32,090 nucleotides of DNA from an uncultured Oscillospiraceae bacterium (lineage in GTDB: Bacteria; Bacillota; Clostridia; Oscillospirales; Oscillospiraceae): contig CAJOPB010000158.1 of assembly GCA_905236305.1 (NCBI GenBank), positions 1 through 32,090 of the forward strand, in the 5' to 3' direction. Position numbers and translations under genes: made by a program. Below are positions 16,382-24,763 of the stretch, piece after piece. Numbering within the stretch: position 1 is the stretch's first letter; the number at the start of each line of letters is the position of its first letter. The notes under the pieces were generated by a model. The model saw nothing but the letters and a program-made list of their open reading frames with translations, did no database searches and had not been told where the DNA came from.

Positions 16382-17445
16382 AGGATATCAAATCACTGCT
16401 CCCGGAGGAATTGGAAGCCCTGGTGCGCGCTATGGGAGAGAGCGCCTTCCGCTCCAGACAGATCTTCTCCTGGCTGTCCAAGGGCGTGCAGGATTTTTCC
16501 GAGATGAGCAATCTGCCAAAAACCCTGCGGGAACGCCTGGCAGCCGAGGCGTATATCAATCGTCTGGTGTGTCTGAAAAAGCAGGTCAGTCAGTTGGACG
16601 GCACGGTAAAATATCTGTGGGAATTGCGGGACGGAAGCGCAGTGGAGACCGTGGTAATGCGTTACGCCCACGGCGCCACGGTTTGCATCTCCTCCCAGGT
16701 GGGCTGCCGGATGGGCTGCGCCTTCTGCGCATCCACCATCGGCGGGCTGGTAAGAAACCTGACTGCCTCTGAAATGCTGGACGAGGTCATATATTCGCAG
16801 CAGGATTTTGGAGAGCCGGTCTCGAATATTGTAATTATGGGGATCGGCGAGCCTTTGGATAACTATGACAATGTTATGCGGTTTCTCCGCCTGGTGAACC
16901 ATCCGGCAGGGATGAATATCGGAATGCGGCATATTACGCTCTCCACCTGCGGGTTGACAGAGCGCATTCCGGAGCTGATCCATGAAAACCTGCAGCTGAC
17001 CCTGGCAATATCATTGCACGCGCCGGATGACAAAACCCGCAGCCTCCTGATGCCGGTGAACCGCGACAGGGGCGTGGAAGCGCTGGTCCGGTGCTGCGAG
17101 GACTATTTTGCTGCGACAGGGCGCCGGATCACATTGGAATACGCGATGATTGACGGCGTAAATGACACGCCGGAGCAGGCAAGACAGCTGGCAGGTCTGG
17201 CCAGGAGAGCAAAGGCACATATCAATCTGATACCACTGAATCACGTGGAGGAGCGCGCCTTTTCCCCCTCCGGGCCGGAGAGGATCAGAACGTTCTGCGG
17301 GGTTTTGGAGCGCAGCGGCGCGAATTATACCATACGCCGCTCCTTGGGTGGGGATGTTGATGCCTCCTGCGGACAGCTGCGCAGAAAAAGAGAAAGGGAG
17401 CAGGCGGGATTTCGGAGAGAGAATACTTCACCTCAGGACCCGTAA
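16378..17445 (+). CDS. rlmN: 23S rRNA A2503 C2-methyltransferase RlmN (radical SAM)
   Basis: Methylates A2503 of 23S rRNA and A37 of some tRNAs through a methyl-cysteine intermediate. The 4Fe-4S radical SAM motif is C110-x3-C114-x2-C117 in GCRMGCAFCAST. GEPLDNYDNV (157-166) and the methyl-carrying C331 in SLGGDVDASCGQL are present. The GTG at 16378 is chosen: GAGGAAAG lies just upstream, it gives 355 aa as usual, and it overlaps the rsmB stop. An upstream in-frame TTG at 16321 would add 19 residues inside rsmB. Confidence 0.95.
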   Translation: MKDIKSLLPEELEALVRAMGESAFRSRQIFSWLSKGVQDFSEMSNLPKTLRERLAAEAYINRLVCLKKQVSQLDGTVKYLWELRDGSAVETVVMRYAHGATVCISSQVGCRMGCAFCASTIGGLVRNLTASEMLDEVIYSQQDFGEPVSNIVIMGIGEPLDNYDNVMRFLRLVNHPAGMNIGMRHITLSTCGLTERIPELIHENLQLTLAISLHAPDDKTRSLLMPVNRDRGVEALVRCCEDYFAATGRRITLEYAMIDGVNDTPEQARQLAGLARRAKAHINLIPLNHVEERAFSPSGPERIRTFCGVLERSGANYTIRRSLGGDVDASCGQLRRKREREQAGFRRENTSPQDP

Positions 17446-17478
17446 GCTTTTGCAGAGGAAAGGAACGAACGCAAGGGA

Positions 17479-18213
17479 ATGAAGGCTTTTGGCATTACGC
17501 ACCGCGGCTCGGTGCGAAAGGAAAATCAGGATACCTTCCGCTTTGCAATTACAACCGGGGCAGAACTGTTGACGGCCGTATTGTGCGATGGGATGGGAGG
17601 CGCCCGTGCCGGCAGCCTGGCCAGTACAATCGCTGCGGACAGCTTCATGTCCCATGCCGCAAATTCGCTGGACGAGAGCTCCAATGCATCTGATATGCGT
17701 TCTATTATGACGGAGGCAGTGGATTTTGCCAATACTTCGGTTTATGACCGCTCATTCTCCGACTTTGATTGTATGGGAATGGGCACCACCCTCGTGGCCC
17801 TGCTGATTTCGGGGAAGCGGGTGTTGATCGGAAATGTCGGCGACAGCCGTGCATATATGCTTTTTAAGGACCAGCTAAGCCAGGTTACCCGGGATCACTC
17901 TTTGGTTGAGGATATGGTGGCACGCGGAAAGCTGGCCAGGGAGGAGGCCCGTTTCCATCCCAAAAAAAATATTATTACCAGGGCAGTGGGCGTTGAGGCC
18001 TCTGTAAAAGCGGACCTGACAGAGTTGAAATTCTCATCGGACATGCGGTTTTTGCTCTGCTCGGATGGACTGTCCAATATCATTGGAGAGGATGAGCTCA
18101 GGGGTGTGCTGCTGGAAAACACGGAACCCGAACCTGCTTGTGATGCGTTGCTGTCACTTGCTTTGGAACGCGGTGCACCGGACAACGTAACTGTGCTCAT
18201 TGCACAGCATTGA
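17479..18213 (+). CDS. prpC: PP2C-family Ser/Thr protein phosphatase
   Basis: Mn/Mg-dependent phosphatase that reverses the neighbouring PASTA kinase. The 244-aa protein shows ENQD (15-18), LCDGMGGARAG with the metal ligand D37, GNVGDSRAYM and RDHSLVEDMV in the middle, and CSDGLSN and PDNVTVL at the end, covering the main PP2C motifs. It is a minimal catalytic domain with no membrane segment, as in B. subtilis PrpC. The ATG at 17479 is 33 bases after rlmN with an AAGG-type site upstream. The kinase begins 17 bases downstream. Confidence 0.95.
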   Translation: MKAFGITHRGSVRKENQDTFRFAITTGAELLTAVLCDGMGGARAGSLASTIAADSFMSHAANSLDESSNASDMRSIMTEAVDFANTSVYDRSFSDFDCMGMGTTLVALLISGKRVLIGNVGDSRAYMLFKDQLSQVTRDHSLVEDMVARGKLAREEARFHPKKNIITRAVGVEASVKADLTELKFSSDMRFLLCSDGLSNIIGEDELRGVLLENTEPEPACDALLSLALERGAPDNVTVLIAQH

Positions 18214-18230
18214 GGTATTGGAGGTGACTT

Positions 18231-20138
18231 ATGGATAGCTCCAACATGGATCGGTATATCGGCCGGATGTTCGACGGCCGGTATGAGATCCTGGAAGTGA
18301 TTGGCCGCGGCGGTATGGCAGTGGTATTCAAAGCGCGTGACCATCTGCTCAACCGCAATGTCGCCATTAAAATGCTGCGGGATGATATGGCAGCCGATTC
18401 AGAATTCCGCCTGCATTTCAAGAAGGAGGCACAGGCGGTCGCAAAGCTCTCTCATGCCAATATCGTGTCGATCTATGATGTCAGCCGGGACCCCAAGCTG
18501 GATTACATCGTCATGGAACTGATTGAAGGTATTACACTCAAGCAGTACATGAAAACAAAGGGGCATTTGAGCTGTAAGGAGAGCGCCCACTTCGCCGCGC
18601 AGATTGCGAAAGCGCTGTCCCACGCGCATGAGAAGGGGATCATACACCGGGATATTAAGCCGCAGAATATTATGATCGGCCTTGACGGCAGGATTAAAGT
18701 GGCTGATTTTGGAATTGCCTATCTGGAATCCGCTCTGGGGGAGAGCAAGGATACCGGACTGGGCAGCGTACACTATATTTCTCCGGAGCAGGCCAGGGGC
18801 CTGCCGGCGGATGCCCGTTCGGATATCTATTCGCTGGGTGTTGTTCTCTACGAGATGCTCAGCGGTCAGCTTCCCTTTACCGGCGACAACCCGGATGAGG
18901 TGACAAAAAAGCATCTCAGCGGGACGGCCGCGCCGCTGCGGACCCTGGACCAGGACATCCCCTGGGAGCTGGAAAACATCGTGAGCCGGGCCATGGCTAC
19001 GGACATCAACCAGCGTTACCAGACCGCGGAGGAGATGCTGGATGCGCTGGAAGCGTATCTGGCAACCAATACCCTGACCTCCGGCGGAGAAGCTCTGCCG
19101 GAGAACGTGGTCCTTCCTCCGGAGCCGGAACCGATCAGCCGCTCCGGTGAGCTGAGCAAGGAGGGGTATCAGCGCCGGCGCAGGCGCGCGTCCAAGGTCA
19201 GCCTGCTGAGCGGATTTTTGCTCTTGCTTGTATTTGCGGGCGCGCTGTTTGTCTTCCTCTGGAATTACTGGCTGAAGGATATTTTTTCCGAACCCGTGAA
19301 AATCAGCGTGCCCAATTTTGTGGGAAGCAACTATGATGATCTGGAAAATGATGCCAGTCTCAAAAAGATTTATAACTTCACTGTGACCACCAATGTGAGC
19401 TCGGATGCCGACGCCGGCACCATCATCGGTCAAAATCCCTCGGCCGGCAGTCTCCGCACCCAGGACAGCGACGGAATTGATGTGAACCTGACGGTCAGCG
19501 CCGGCGCCCAGATGATTCCCGTGCCCAATGTGATAAACCTGAAATACACGGATGCAGGCAGCGAGCTGCAGCGAAACGGCTTCCATGTGGAATATGAGTT
19601 TGCTGTGGATGAAAATGTCACAATGGACTATGTCATCTCAACAAACCCGGAGGCGGAGGATAAGATTCCCATTGGTGCTACAGTCTATGTTACCGTGTCA
19701 GTCGGCCCGGAGATCAAGACCACACAGATGCCCAATCTGAAGGGCCTCAACCAATCGGTTGCCAAGGAGCGTATTGAGAGCGCAAATCTCTCTTTTGGAA
19801 GTATCACCTTTGTTGACAGCGATCTTCCGACCGGCACGGTGACCTGGCAGAGCGTGGAGCCCTACACCACGGTCAATGAGCACACGCGGATCTATCTGCA
19901 GATTTCCCGCGGACCAAGTGATCCGCTCACCACGGCAACGCCGTTCCCGGCGGCCCCGGTCACGTCAAATCCTGCGGACAGCGCTGAGCCAACCGCGGCG
20001 CCCCCGGTTGTGCAGTCAACTGCCGCGCCGGCATTGGATACGGAATTGCCTGCAGCCTCGCAGAGCGTGGAGGAGGAAGACAATTCTACCGTCCCGTTTG
20101 ACCTCACGGCACCTGCTGCGGCGCCCGGAAGCAGGTAA
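18231..20138 (+). CDS. prkC: PASTA-domain Ser/Thr protein kinase (PrkC/Stk type)
   Basis: Membrane kinase that senses peptidoglycan fragments or lipid II and controls cell-wall growth, and in spore-formers germination. The 635 aa comprise a kinase domain (about 18-275; G-rich loop GRGGMA, K47, HRD 139-141, DFG 159-161, SPEQARG), a basic juxtamembrane stretch RRRRRASK, and one TM helix (324-347). Three extracellular PASTA repeats follow at about 357-427, 430-497 and 500-566, then a 70-residue Pro/Ala/Thr-rich tail ending the protein. The tail is probably unstructured wall-spanning sequence. GGAGGTGAC precedes the ATG. It is paired with the phosphatase upstream and rsgA downstream. Confidence 0.96.
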   Translation: MDSSNMDRYIGRMFDGRYEILEVIGRGGMAVVFKARDHLLNRNVAIKMLRDDMAADSEFRLHFKKEAQAVAKLSHANIVSIYDVSRDPKLDYIVMELIEGITLKQYMKTKGHLSCKESAHFAAQIAKALSHAHEKGIIHRDIKPQNIMIGLDGRIKVADFGIAYLESALGESKDTGLGSVHYISPEQARGLPADARSDIYSLGVVLYEMLSGQLPFTGDNPDEVTKKHLSGTAAPLRTLDQDIPWELENIVSRAMATDINQRYQTAEEMLDALEAYLATNTLTSGGEALPENVVLPPEPEPISRSGELSKEGYQRRRRRASKVSLLSGFLLLLVFAGALFVFLWNYWLKDIFSEPVKISVPNFVGSNYDDLENDASLKKIYNFTVTTNVSSDADAGTIIGQNPSAGSLRTQDSDGIDVNLTVSAGAQMIPVPNVINLKYTDAGSELQRNGFHVEYEFAVDENVTMDYVISTNPEAEDKIPIGATVYVTVSVGPEIKTTQMPNLKGLNQSVAKERIESANLSFGSITFVDSDLPTGTVTWQSVEPYTTVNEHTRIYLQISRGPSDPLTTATPFPAAPVTSNPADSAEPTAAPPVVQSTAAPALDTELPAASQSVEEEDNSTVPFDLTAPAAAPGSR

Positions 20139-20143
20139 ACCAT

Positions 20144-21028
20144 ATGTCTCAGGGTATCATCTTGAAGGCGCTCAGCGGCTTCTACTATGTTCGCACGGGC
20201 ACTGCACTCCTGGAGTGCCGTGCCCGTGGAAAGTTCCGGATGGACGGCAAATCCCCTCTGGTAGGGGATGCGGTGGAATTGGAGGAGACAGAGCCGGGGA
20301 AGGGCGTAATACGGGACATTCTCCCGAGAAAAAACTGGTTTGTACGCCCGTCTGTTGCAAATGTTGATGCGCTTGTGCTCCTGGCTGCCAATGTCAATCC
20401 GGTAACGGACCCTTTTTTGATAGATCGCGTGAGCGTGATTGCCGAGAGCGTAAAAAGCGATGTGGTTATCTGCATTAACAAATGCGACCTCGATCCGGGG
20501 GATGCGCTTTTCGCTGCCTTTTCCTGCAACACGCAGTACCCTGTATTGCGAACAAGCGCGGTTACCGGAGAGGGCGTGGAAGACCTGCTGTCGCTGATTC
20601 GGGGAAAGACGGTGGCCTTTACCGGTAATTCCGGGGTCGGAAAATCCAGCCTTCTGAACTGTCTGGCCCCCGGATTGCAGCTGGCGGTCGGGACGGTCAG
20701 CGAGCGGCTGGGACGCGGAAAGCATACGACACGGCATATTGAGCTCTTTGAATTGCCCGACGGAACCCGGATTGCGGATACGCCCGGCTTTTCGTCCTTC
20801 GATCTTACACAGATGCAGCCGATTCAAAAGGAGGAGCTGCAATTTTATTTCCCGGAATTCCGTCCCTATCTGGGCTCCTGCAGATTCGACAACTGCGCGC
20901 ATTTGAAGGAGCCGGGCTGTGCGGTCCTGAAAGCGCTGCATGCGGGCGAAATTGCCCGCTCCCGGCATGAGAGCTATCAGAGGCTATATGAGATTTCAGC
21001 CCAGTATAAAGCCTGGGACAGCAAATAG
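20144..21028 (+). CDS. rsgA: Ribosome small-subunit GTPase RsgA
   Basis: Circularly permuted GTPase that checks late 30S assembly. The 294-aa protein shows the permuted motif order: NKCD (G4, 112-115), then GNSGVGKS (G1, 161-168), then DTPG (G3, 212-215). An N-terminal OB domain (1-70) precedes. The C-terminal zinc knuckle has C246, C251, H253 and C259. It begins six bases after prkC. In Bacillus rpe and thiN follow; here the run ends and the strand switches after two hairpins. Confidence 0.96.
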   Translation: MSQGIILKALSGFYYVRTGTALLECRARGKFRMDGKSPLVGDAVELEETEPGKGVIRDILPRKNWFVRPSVANVDALVLLAANVNPVTDPFLIDRVSVIAESVKSDVVICINKCDLDPGDALFAAFSCNTQYPVLRTSAVTGEGVEDLLSLIRGKTVAFTGNSGVGKSSLLNCLAPGLQLAVGTVSERLGRGKHTTRHIELFELPDGTRIADTPGFSSFDLTQMQPIQKEELQFYFPEFRPYLGSCRFDNCAHLKEPGCAVLKALHAGEIARSRHESYQRLYEISAQYKAWDSK

Positions 21029-21060
21029 TCCGCTGCCCGGACAATCGTGGGGGCAGCGGA
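21029..21060 (+). terminator. Hairpin directly after rsgA
   Basis: TCCGCTGCCC (21029-21038) pairs perfectly with GGGCAGCGGA (21051-21060) and starts at the base after the rsgA stop. An A-rich rather than T-rich run follows on +, so it would be a weak intrinsic terminator or a 3'-end protecting stem. Confidence 0.5.
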
Positions 21061-21071
21061 AAACGAAGAAA

Positions 21072-21116
21072 GCAGCAGCCCGTCGGAGCTTCAGTGCGAC
21101 TCCGACGGGCTGCTGC
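21072..21116 (-). terminator. Long hairpin terminator between the convergent units
   Basis: A perfect 17-bp stem joins 21072-21088 and 21100-21116 (GCAGCAGCC.../...GGCTGCTGC) with an 11-base loop. Read on the minus strand it is followed by TTTCTTCGTTTTCC, so it fits best as the end of the ABC transporter transcript. It may also block rsgA readthrough. Confidence 0.75.
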
Positions 21117-21177
21117 CTCTTGTACGAGGCTTCCATAAAAAGCAGGAATCTACTTTTTTCTGTAGCGGTTTTGCTTT

Positions 21178-22827
21178 TTATTTTTCAAAGGAATCGAGGC
21201 TGCCGCGGGTGATCAGTCTGCCGTTTCGGCGGCTGAACAGCACAATGCCGTCGCCGCGGAAGCCAAAGCGAATTTTCTGTCCGATGCGGTAGAGAATACC
21301 GCCGAAGACTACGCCGGTCAGCAGAAAGTCCCCGATGCGCACGCGCACGGTGGTCTCCATGCCGGTGGGCATGGCGGAATAGACCTCCCCCTCCAGCGGA
21401 CCGTTGTCAGAAATCTCCAGAAACTCCGGCCGGACACCGAGCACCAGGTCGGCATCCGTCAGCACGGTTTCTTCACCGTAATCCTCCTGCTCGTCCACCC
21501 GGGAGATGTGGTAACGAAACACCGTATCCTTGTTGCCCTTCTCCACATAGCCCTTCTGCTGCGCCCGCAGGGCCTCAGCCTCGGACCGTTTCCGGTCTGC
21601 GGCGTCCTGCGCAGCATACCAGGCGTCGAGCTGCAGCGGCTGAGCCGGGGTAAAGCGGCAGGTGTGATTCCCCAGCAGCTGCAGGGAGATATGACTGCCC
21701 TCCTGTGTGCCGCGGGCCTCGATAAAATTGATGGACGGGCTGCCCACAAAGTCTGCCACAAAGGTATTGGCCGGGCTGCCGTAGACGCGCAAAGGCGCTT
21801 CGTATTGCTGAAGGACCCCGTTGTCAATCAGGCAGATCTTTGTCGCCAGCGTCATGGCCTCCATCTGGTCATGGGTCACATAGACAAAGGTGCTGCCGGT
21901 CTCCAGGTGAAGCCGCTGCAGCTCACTGCGCATTTCCAGCCGCAGCTTCGCATCCAGATTGGACAGGGGCTCATCCATGAACAGGACGCTGGGCTCCGGA
22001 GCCAGGGTGCGGGCAATCGCCACCCGCTGCTGCTGCCCGCCGGAGAGCTCCGCCGGATAGCGATCCATGAACATGCCGATTTTGACAATGCGGGAGACAC
22101 GCCGGACGGCCAGGTCAATCTCCTCCGCACTCAGCTTGCGCACAATCCGCAGCGGTTCGCCATCCTTGAGATAGGTGAAGTCCGGGCTCAGCGCGCAGCC
22201 CTCGGCGCGGGCCCGTTCTGCGGCGGCCCGGACGGCCTTGTCCTTTTCCGCCTTGTGTGCCTTTGCGCTCCCTGCCGGGTCCGCGCTCTCGTGCAGTCCG
22301 AGGCCCATCAGCTCCCTGGCTCCGGTCATGGAGATCTCATACCGGTCAATCAGCTTGATCAGGGCCCGGTTCCGGTCCAGCTTTCCGGTCTTGTCCACAC
22401 AATCGCGGATGGTTTTCACCAGCTCCTCCGGGTGCTCCAGGGCCTTGCTGAGCGCGGCGGCCCGGCGTGCCTCCAGGTCGATTTTCGGAAGCGCTTCCCT
22501 GACATTGCTGAGGCCGAAGGAGATGTTCTGGTAGACGGTCATATTGGGCCACAGAGCGTAGTTCTGGAACAGAAAGCCCACCTTCCGCTTGTTCGGAGGG
22601 ACATTGATGCCGGCCTCGGAGTCAAAGACCACTTTGTCGCCGATGGAAATGCGGCCGGAGGTGGGGGACTCCAGGCCCGCGATCATACGAAGGGTCGTGG
22701 TTTTTCCGCAGCCGGAGGGGCCCAAAAGCGTCACAAAGGCATTATCCTCGATGACCAGGTTCAGGTCCTCCACCGCATAGAATTTATCCCAGCGCTTGTT
22801 GATATGCTCCAATGTGATTTTTGGCAT
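21178..22827 (-). CDS. ABC importer ATPase with a large insertion in the helical subdomain
   Basis: A 549-aa ATPase of the MalK/PotA/FbpC type; those are usually 330-380 aa. Motifs: Walker A GPSGCGKT (36-43), Q-loop Q88, signature LSGGQQQR (261-268), Walker B VLFMDEP (281-287), D-loop SNLDA and switch H319. The Q-loop to signature distance is 173 residues, against about 50 in MalK. The extra 120 residues (roughly 107-229) are charged and Ala/Lys/Arg-rich, then the normal sequence resumes as EIDLAVRRVSRIV. A C-terminal TOBE-like region (from about 365) contains another lengthening near 400-450. It starts four bases after the permease stop with TAGGAGG overlapping the permease end. Substrate unknown; iron, polyamine, thiamine and phosphonate importers have the same layout. 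Confidence 0.9.
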   Translation of the reverse strand: MPKITLEHINKRWDKFYAVEDLNLVIEDNAFVTLLGPSGCGKTTTLRMIAGLESPTSGRISIGDKVVFDSEAGINVPPNKRKVGFLFQNYALWPNMTVYQNISFGLSNVREALPKIDLEARRAAALSKALEHPEELVKTIRDCVDKTGKLDRNRALIKLIDRYEISMTGARELMGLGLHESADPAGSAKAHKAEKDKAVRAAAERARAEGCALSPDFTYLKDGEPLRIVRKLSAEEIDLAVRRVSRIVKIGMFMDRYPAELSGGQQQRVAIARTLAPEPSVLFMDEPLSNLDAKLRLEMRSELQRLHLETGSTFVYVTHDQMEAMTLATKICLIDNGVLQQYEAPLRVYGSPANTFVADFVGSPSINFIEARGTQEGSHISLQLLGNHTCRFTPAQPLQLDAWYAAQDAADRKRSEAEALRAQQKGYVEKGNKDTVFRYHISRVDEQEDYGEETVLTDADLVLGVRPEFLEISDNGPLEGEVYSAMPTGMETTVRVRIGDFLLTGVVFGGILYRIGQKIRFGFRGDGIVLFSRRNGRLITRGSLDSFEK

Positions 22828-22831
22828 AAGT

Positions 22832-24637
22832 TTAGCCTCCTATTCCCTTGTCCAGGCTGGCCCCGGTCACCTTGTTTACGATTGTGTTGGCAATCAGAAT
22901 TGTAAGAATCAGAATCAGATTGATGCCGCTGGAGAAGGCGTACAGGCCCATCTCATCAAAGTAATCCAGGGTGGTGGAAAGGATAAAGCCCTGGACGCAG
23001 AGCAGCATGAACAGGCTCAACTCCCGCAGGCAGGTCATGAAGGGCAGCAGATAACCGCTGATAATGGAAGACTTTTGAATTGGGATGATGATGCGCAGCA
23101 TCCGTTTGATCCAGGGAATGTCCTGGATGATGGCGGCCTCCTCAATCTCGCCGGAGAGCTGGAGCATGGAGTTCAGGGAACTCCGGCTGGCAAAGGGGAT
23201 GTATTTGACCGTTCCGGCAATAATCAGGAGGGTATAACTGTTGTAGAGATTCAGGTACTTGTTGGAAAACAGGATGAAGAAGGCCACACCGACGGCAATG
23301 GACGGCATCAGATAGGGCAGAAAGGCCACGGAGTTGACATAGGCCGCCCAGCGGCTCCGCCGTTGTCGGGCGACTGCATAGCCGATCAGGGTCCCGATGG
23401 TGCCGGCCAGCAGGGCACAGGCCACGCTGGTCAGAAGCGTGCCGCCGAAGGCCCGCCAGATGGTCTGGTTGTAGAGGATGCCCTTCTGTCCGTACATGCC
23501 GTTTTCCGTGACGTTTTCACTGGTGGCCCACCATTTCGTGGTCAGGTTCGAGGGGTCCCCGGTGTAAAGGAAGGAATAGTCTCCGGGGTTCGGCAGAAAT
23601 GTCTCAAAGGCGAAGGAGACAATGGGGAAGATGCTGGTGAAGAACGTCAGGATGACCAGAATCAGGGCGATGATATATTTTCCCGCACCGAGGTTCAGCT
23701 TGGAAATCTGACCGGACTTGCCGGTGACCGTGGTATAATTCTTCCGGCTTTTCAGACTGAACTGGTTCAGCAGCATGATGGCTACGCCGAAGATCATCAT
23801 AATGATGGCCAGGATGCTTGCCTCACCCGCGCGGCTGGAATTCATTGCGATATACTGGGTGGAGAGCGTGTCCAGACCCAGATAGTGCGGCACCGGGTAG
23901 GAGCCCATGGCGCTTCCGAAAACCAGCAGCACCGTGGAGAGAATAGCGGGCTTGATCATGGGCAGGGTGATGCGGAACATGATTTTCCACTTGGGCGTAT
24001 CCAGAATGGTGGCGGCCTCCTCCAGATTGGCGTCCATATTCCGGAAAATGCCGCCGATCAGGATGTAGGCGAAGGGGGCGTAGTGCAGGCCCAGCACCAT
24101 CAGGCTGGGAAACAGGCCCTTGCACCACCACAACGGCATATTGACGCCAAACAGCGAGGCCAGGAGACCGTTGGAGGTGCCGGTGATCGTGTTGGAGTTG
24201 AAAAGATTCTGCCAGACCACGGCCAGGGTCCATTGGGGCATGATGTACGGAAAAATGAAAATGGAGCTGATGTACTGCCGCCAGGCCAGGTTGGTCCGGG
24301 TCACCAGGAAAGCCACTATCCCGCCGAACAGAATTGACACGACGCAGGTGCCGACGGAGAGCAGCAGCGTGTTCCAAAGGGGGGTCCAGAGGAAACGCCG
24401 TGCAACAAACCGGTTGGTGAACAGGTCGATATAATTGGCAAGTGAATAGCCGGAGGACTGGCCGGTCAGGTTGGAGTCCACCGTGCCCGGATGGATTTTT
24501 ATGGTGTCCTGAACAATGGCGATGATCGGCGCCACAGTGGTAAAGGTCAGGACGATGCCCAGCACCAGCAAAATCACGTTGTAGGGCTTGGAAAAGAAGG
24601 TTCGGACGCGGTTGCGCGCGATTGACGAGGGACTCAT
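22832..24637 (-). CDS. ABC importer permease, two fused transmembrane halves
   Basis: A 601-aa integral membrane protein with about 12 TM helices and two copies of the binding-protein-dependent permease domain. Each half has an EAA loop that docks to the ATPase: NLEEAATILDTPKWKIMFRITLP (near 211) and EIEEAAIIQDIPWIKRMLRIIIP (near 500). The first TM is at about 20-42, after a short basic N-terminus. Such fused permeases occur in Fe3+ (FbpB/AfuB), thiamine (ThiP) and aminoethylphosphonate importers. The ATG at 24637 has AAAGGAG eight bases upstream. It lies between the binding protein (126-base gap) and the ATPase (4-base gap), so the three form one importer. Confidence 0.92.
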   Translation of the reverse strand: MSPSSIARNRVRTFFSKPYNVILLVLGIVLTFTTVAPIIAIVQDTIKIHPGTVDSNLTGQSSGYSLANYIDLFTNRFVARRFLWTPLWNTLLLSVGTCVVSILFGGIVAFLVTRTNLAWRQYISSIFIFPYIMPQWTLAVVWQNLFNSNTITGTSNGLLASLFGVNMPLWWCKGLFPSLMVLGLHYAPFAYILIGGIFRNMDANLEEAATILDTPKWKIMFRITLPMIKPAILSTVLLVFGSAMGSYPVPHYLGLDTLSTQYIAMNSSRAGEASILAIIMMIFGVAIMLLNQFSLKSRKNYTTVTGKSGQISKLNLGAGKYIIALILVILTFFTSIFPIVSFAFETFLPNPGDYSFLYTGDPSNLTTKWWATSENVTENGMYGQKGILYNQTIWRAFGGTLLTSVACALLAGTIGTLIGYAVARQRRSRWAAYVNSVAFLPYLMPSIAVGVAFFILFSNKYLNLYNSYTLLIIAGTVKYIPFASRSSLNSMLQLSGEIEEAAIIQDIPWIKRMLRIIIPIQKSSIISGYLLPFMTCLRELSLFMLLCVQGFILSTTLDYFDEMGLYAFSSGINLILILTILIANTIVNKVTGASLDKGIGG

Positions 24638-24763
24638 GGGAGGCGCTCCTTTCCGTCAGAAATGCGCCCGCCCGGGGCGGAATGGGGAACCGATCCGTGT
24701 TGTGGGTCCTCAAAGCGCGGCGGGGGGCGCAATGGTTATTGGTGCTGACAGCGATCAAGCCGG

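Noticed and set aside
18399..19586. A 395-codon open frame on the - strand opposite the PASTA kinase
   Set aside because: Antisense to a fully motif-supported kinase; no recognisable domain and no ribosome binding site. Similar antisense frames at 294-1229, 1599-2681, 14059-15141 and 29886-30935 were rejected for the same reason.
21119..21139. Words CTTGTACGAG and CTTCCATAAAA shared with 5219-5277
   Set aside because: They occur in reversed order and without surrounding similarity; 10-11 base matches are expected by chance in a window of this size.
21142..21165. Possible third copy of the miniature element (reverse ATTCCTGC)
   Set aside because: Only the 8-base word matches; no terminal repeats or other blocks are present.
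22796..24337. A 513-codon open frame on the + strand opposite the permease
   Set aside because: It is the antisense shadow of a clear membrane-protein gene; its translation is low-complexity Gly/Gln/His-rich with no family resemblance. The same applies to + 21508-22905 opposite the ATPase.
24638..24763. Gap between binding protein and permease, checked for a terminator or small gene
   Set aside because: Only a short GC palindrome (near 24667-24681) and the permease ribosome binding site were seen; nothing that would separate the two genes.
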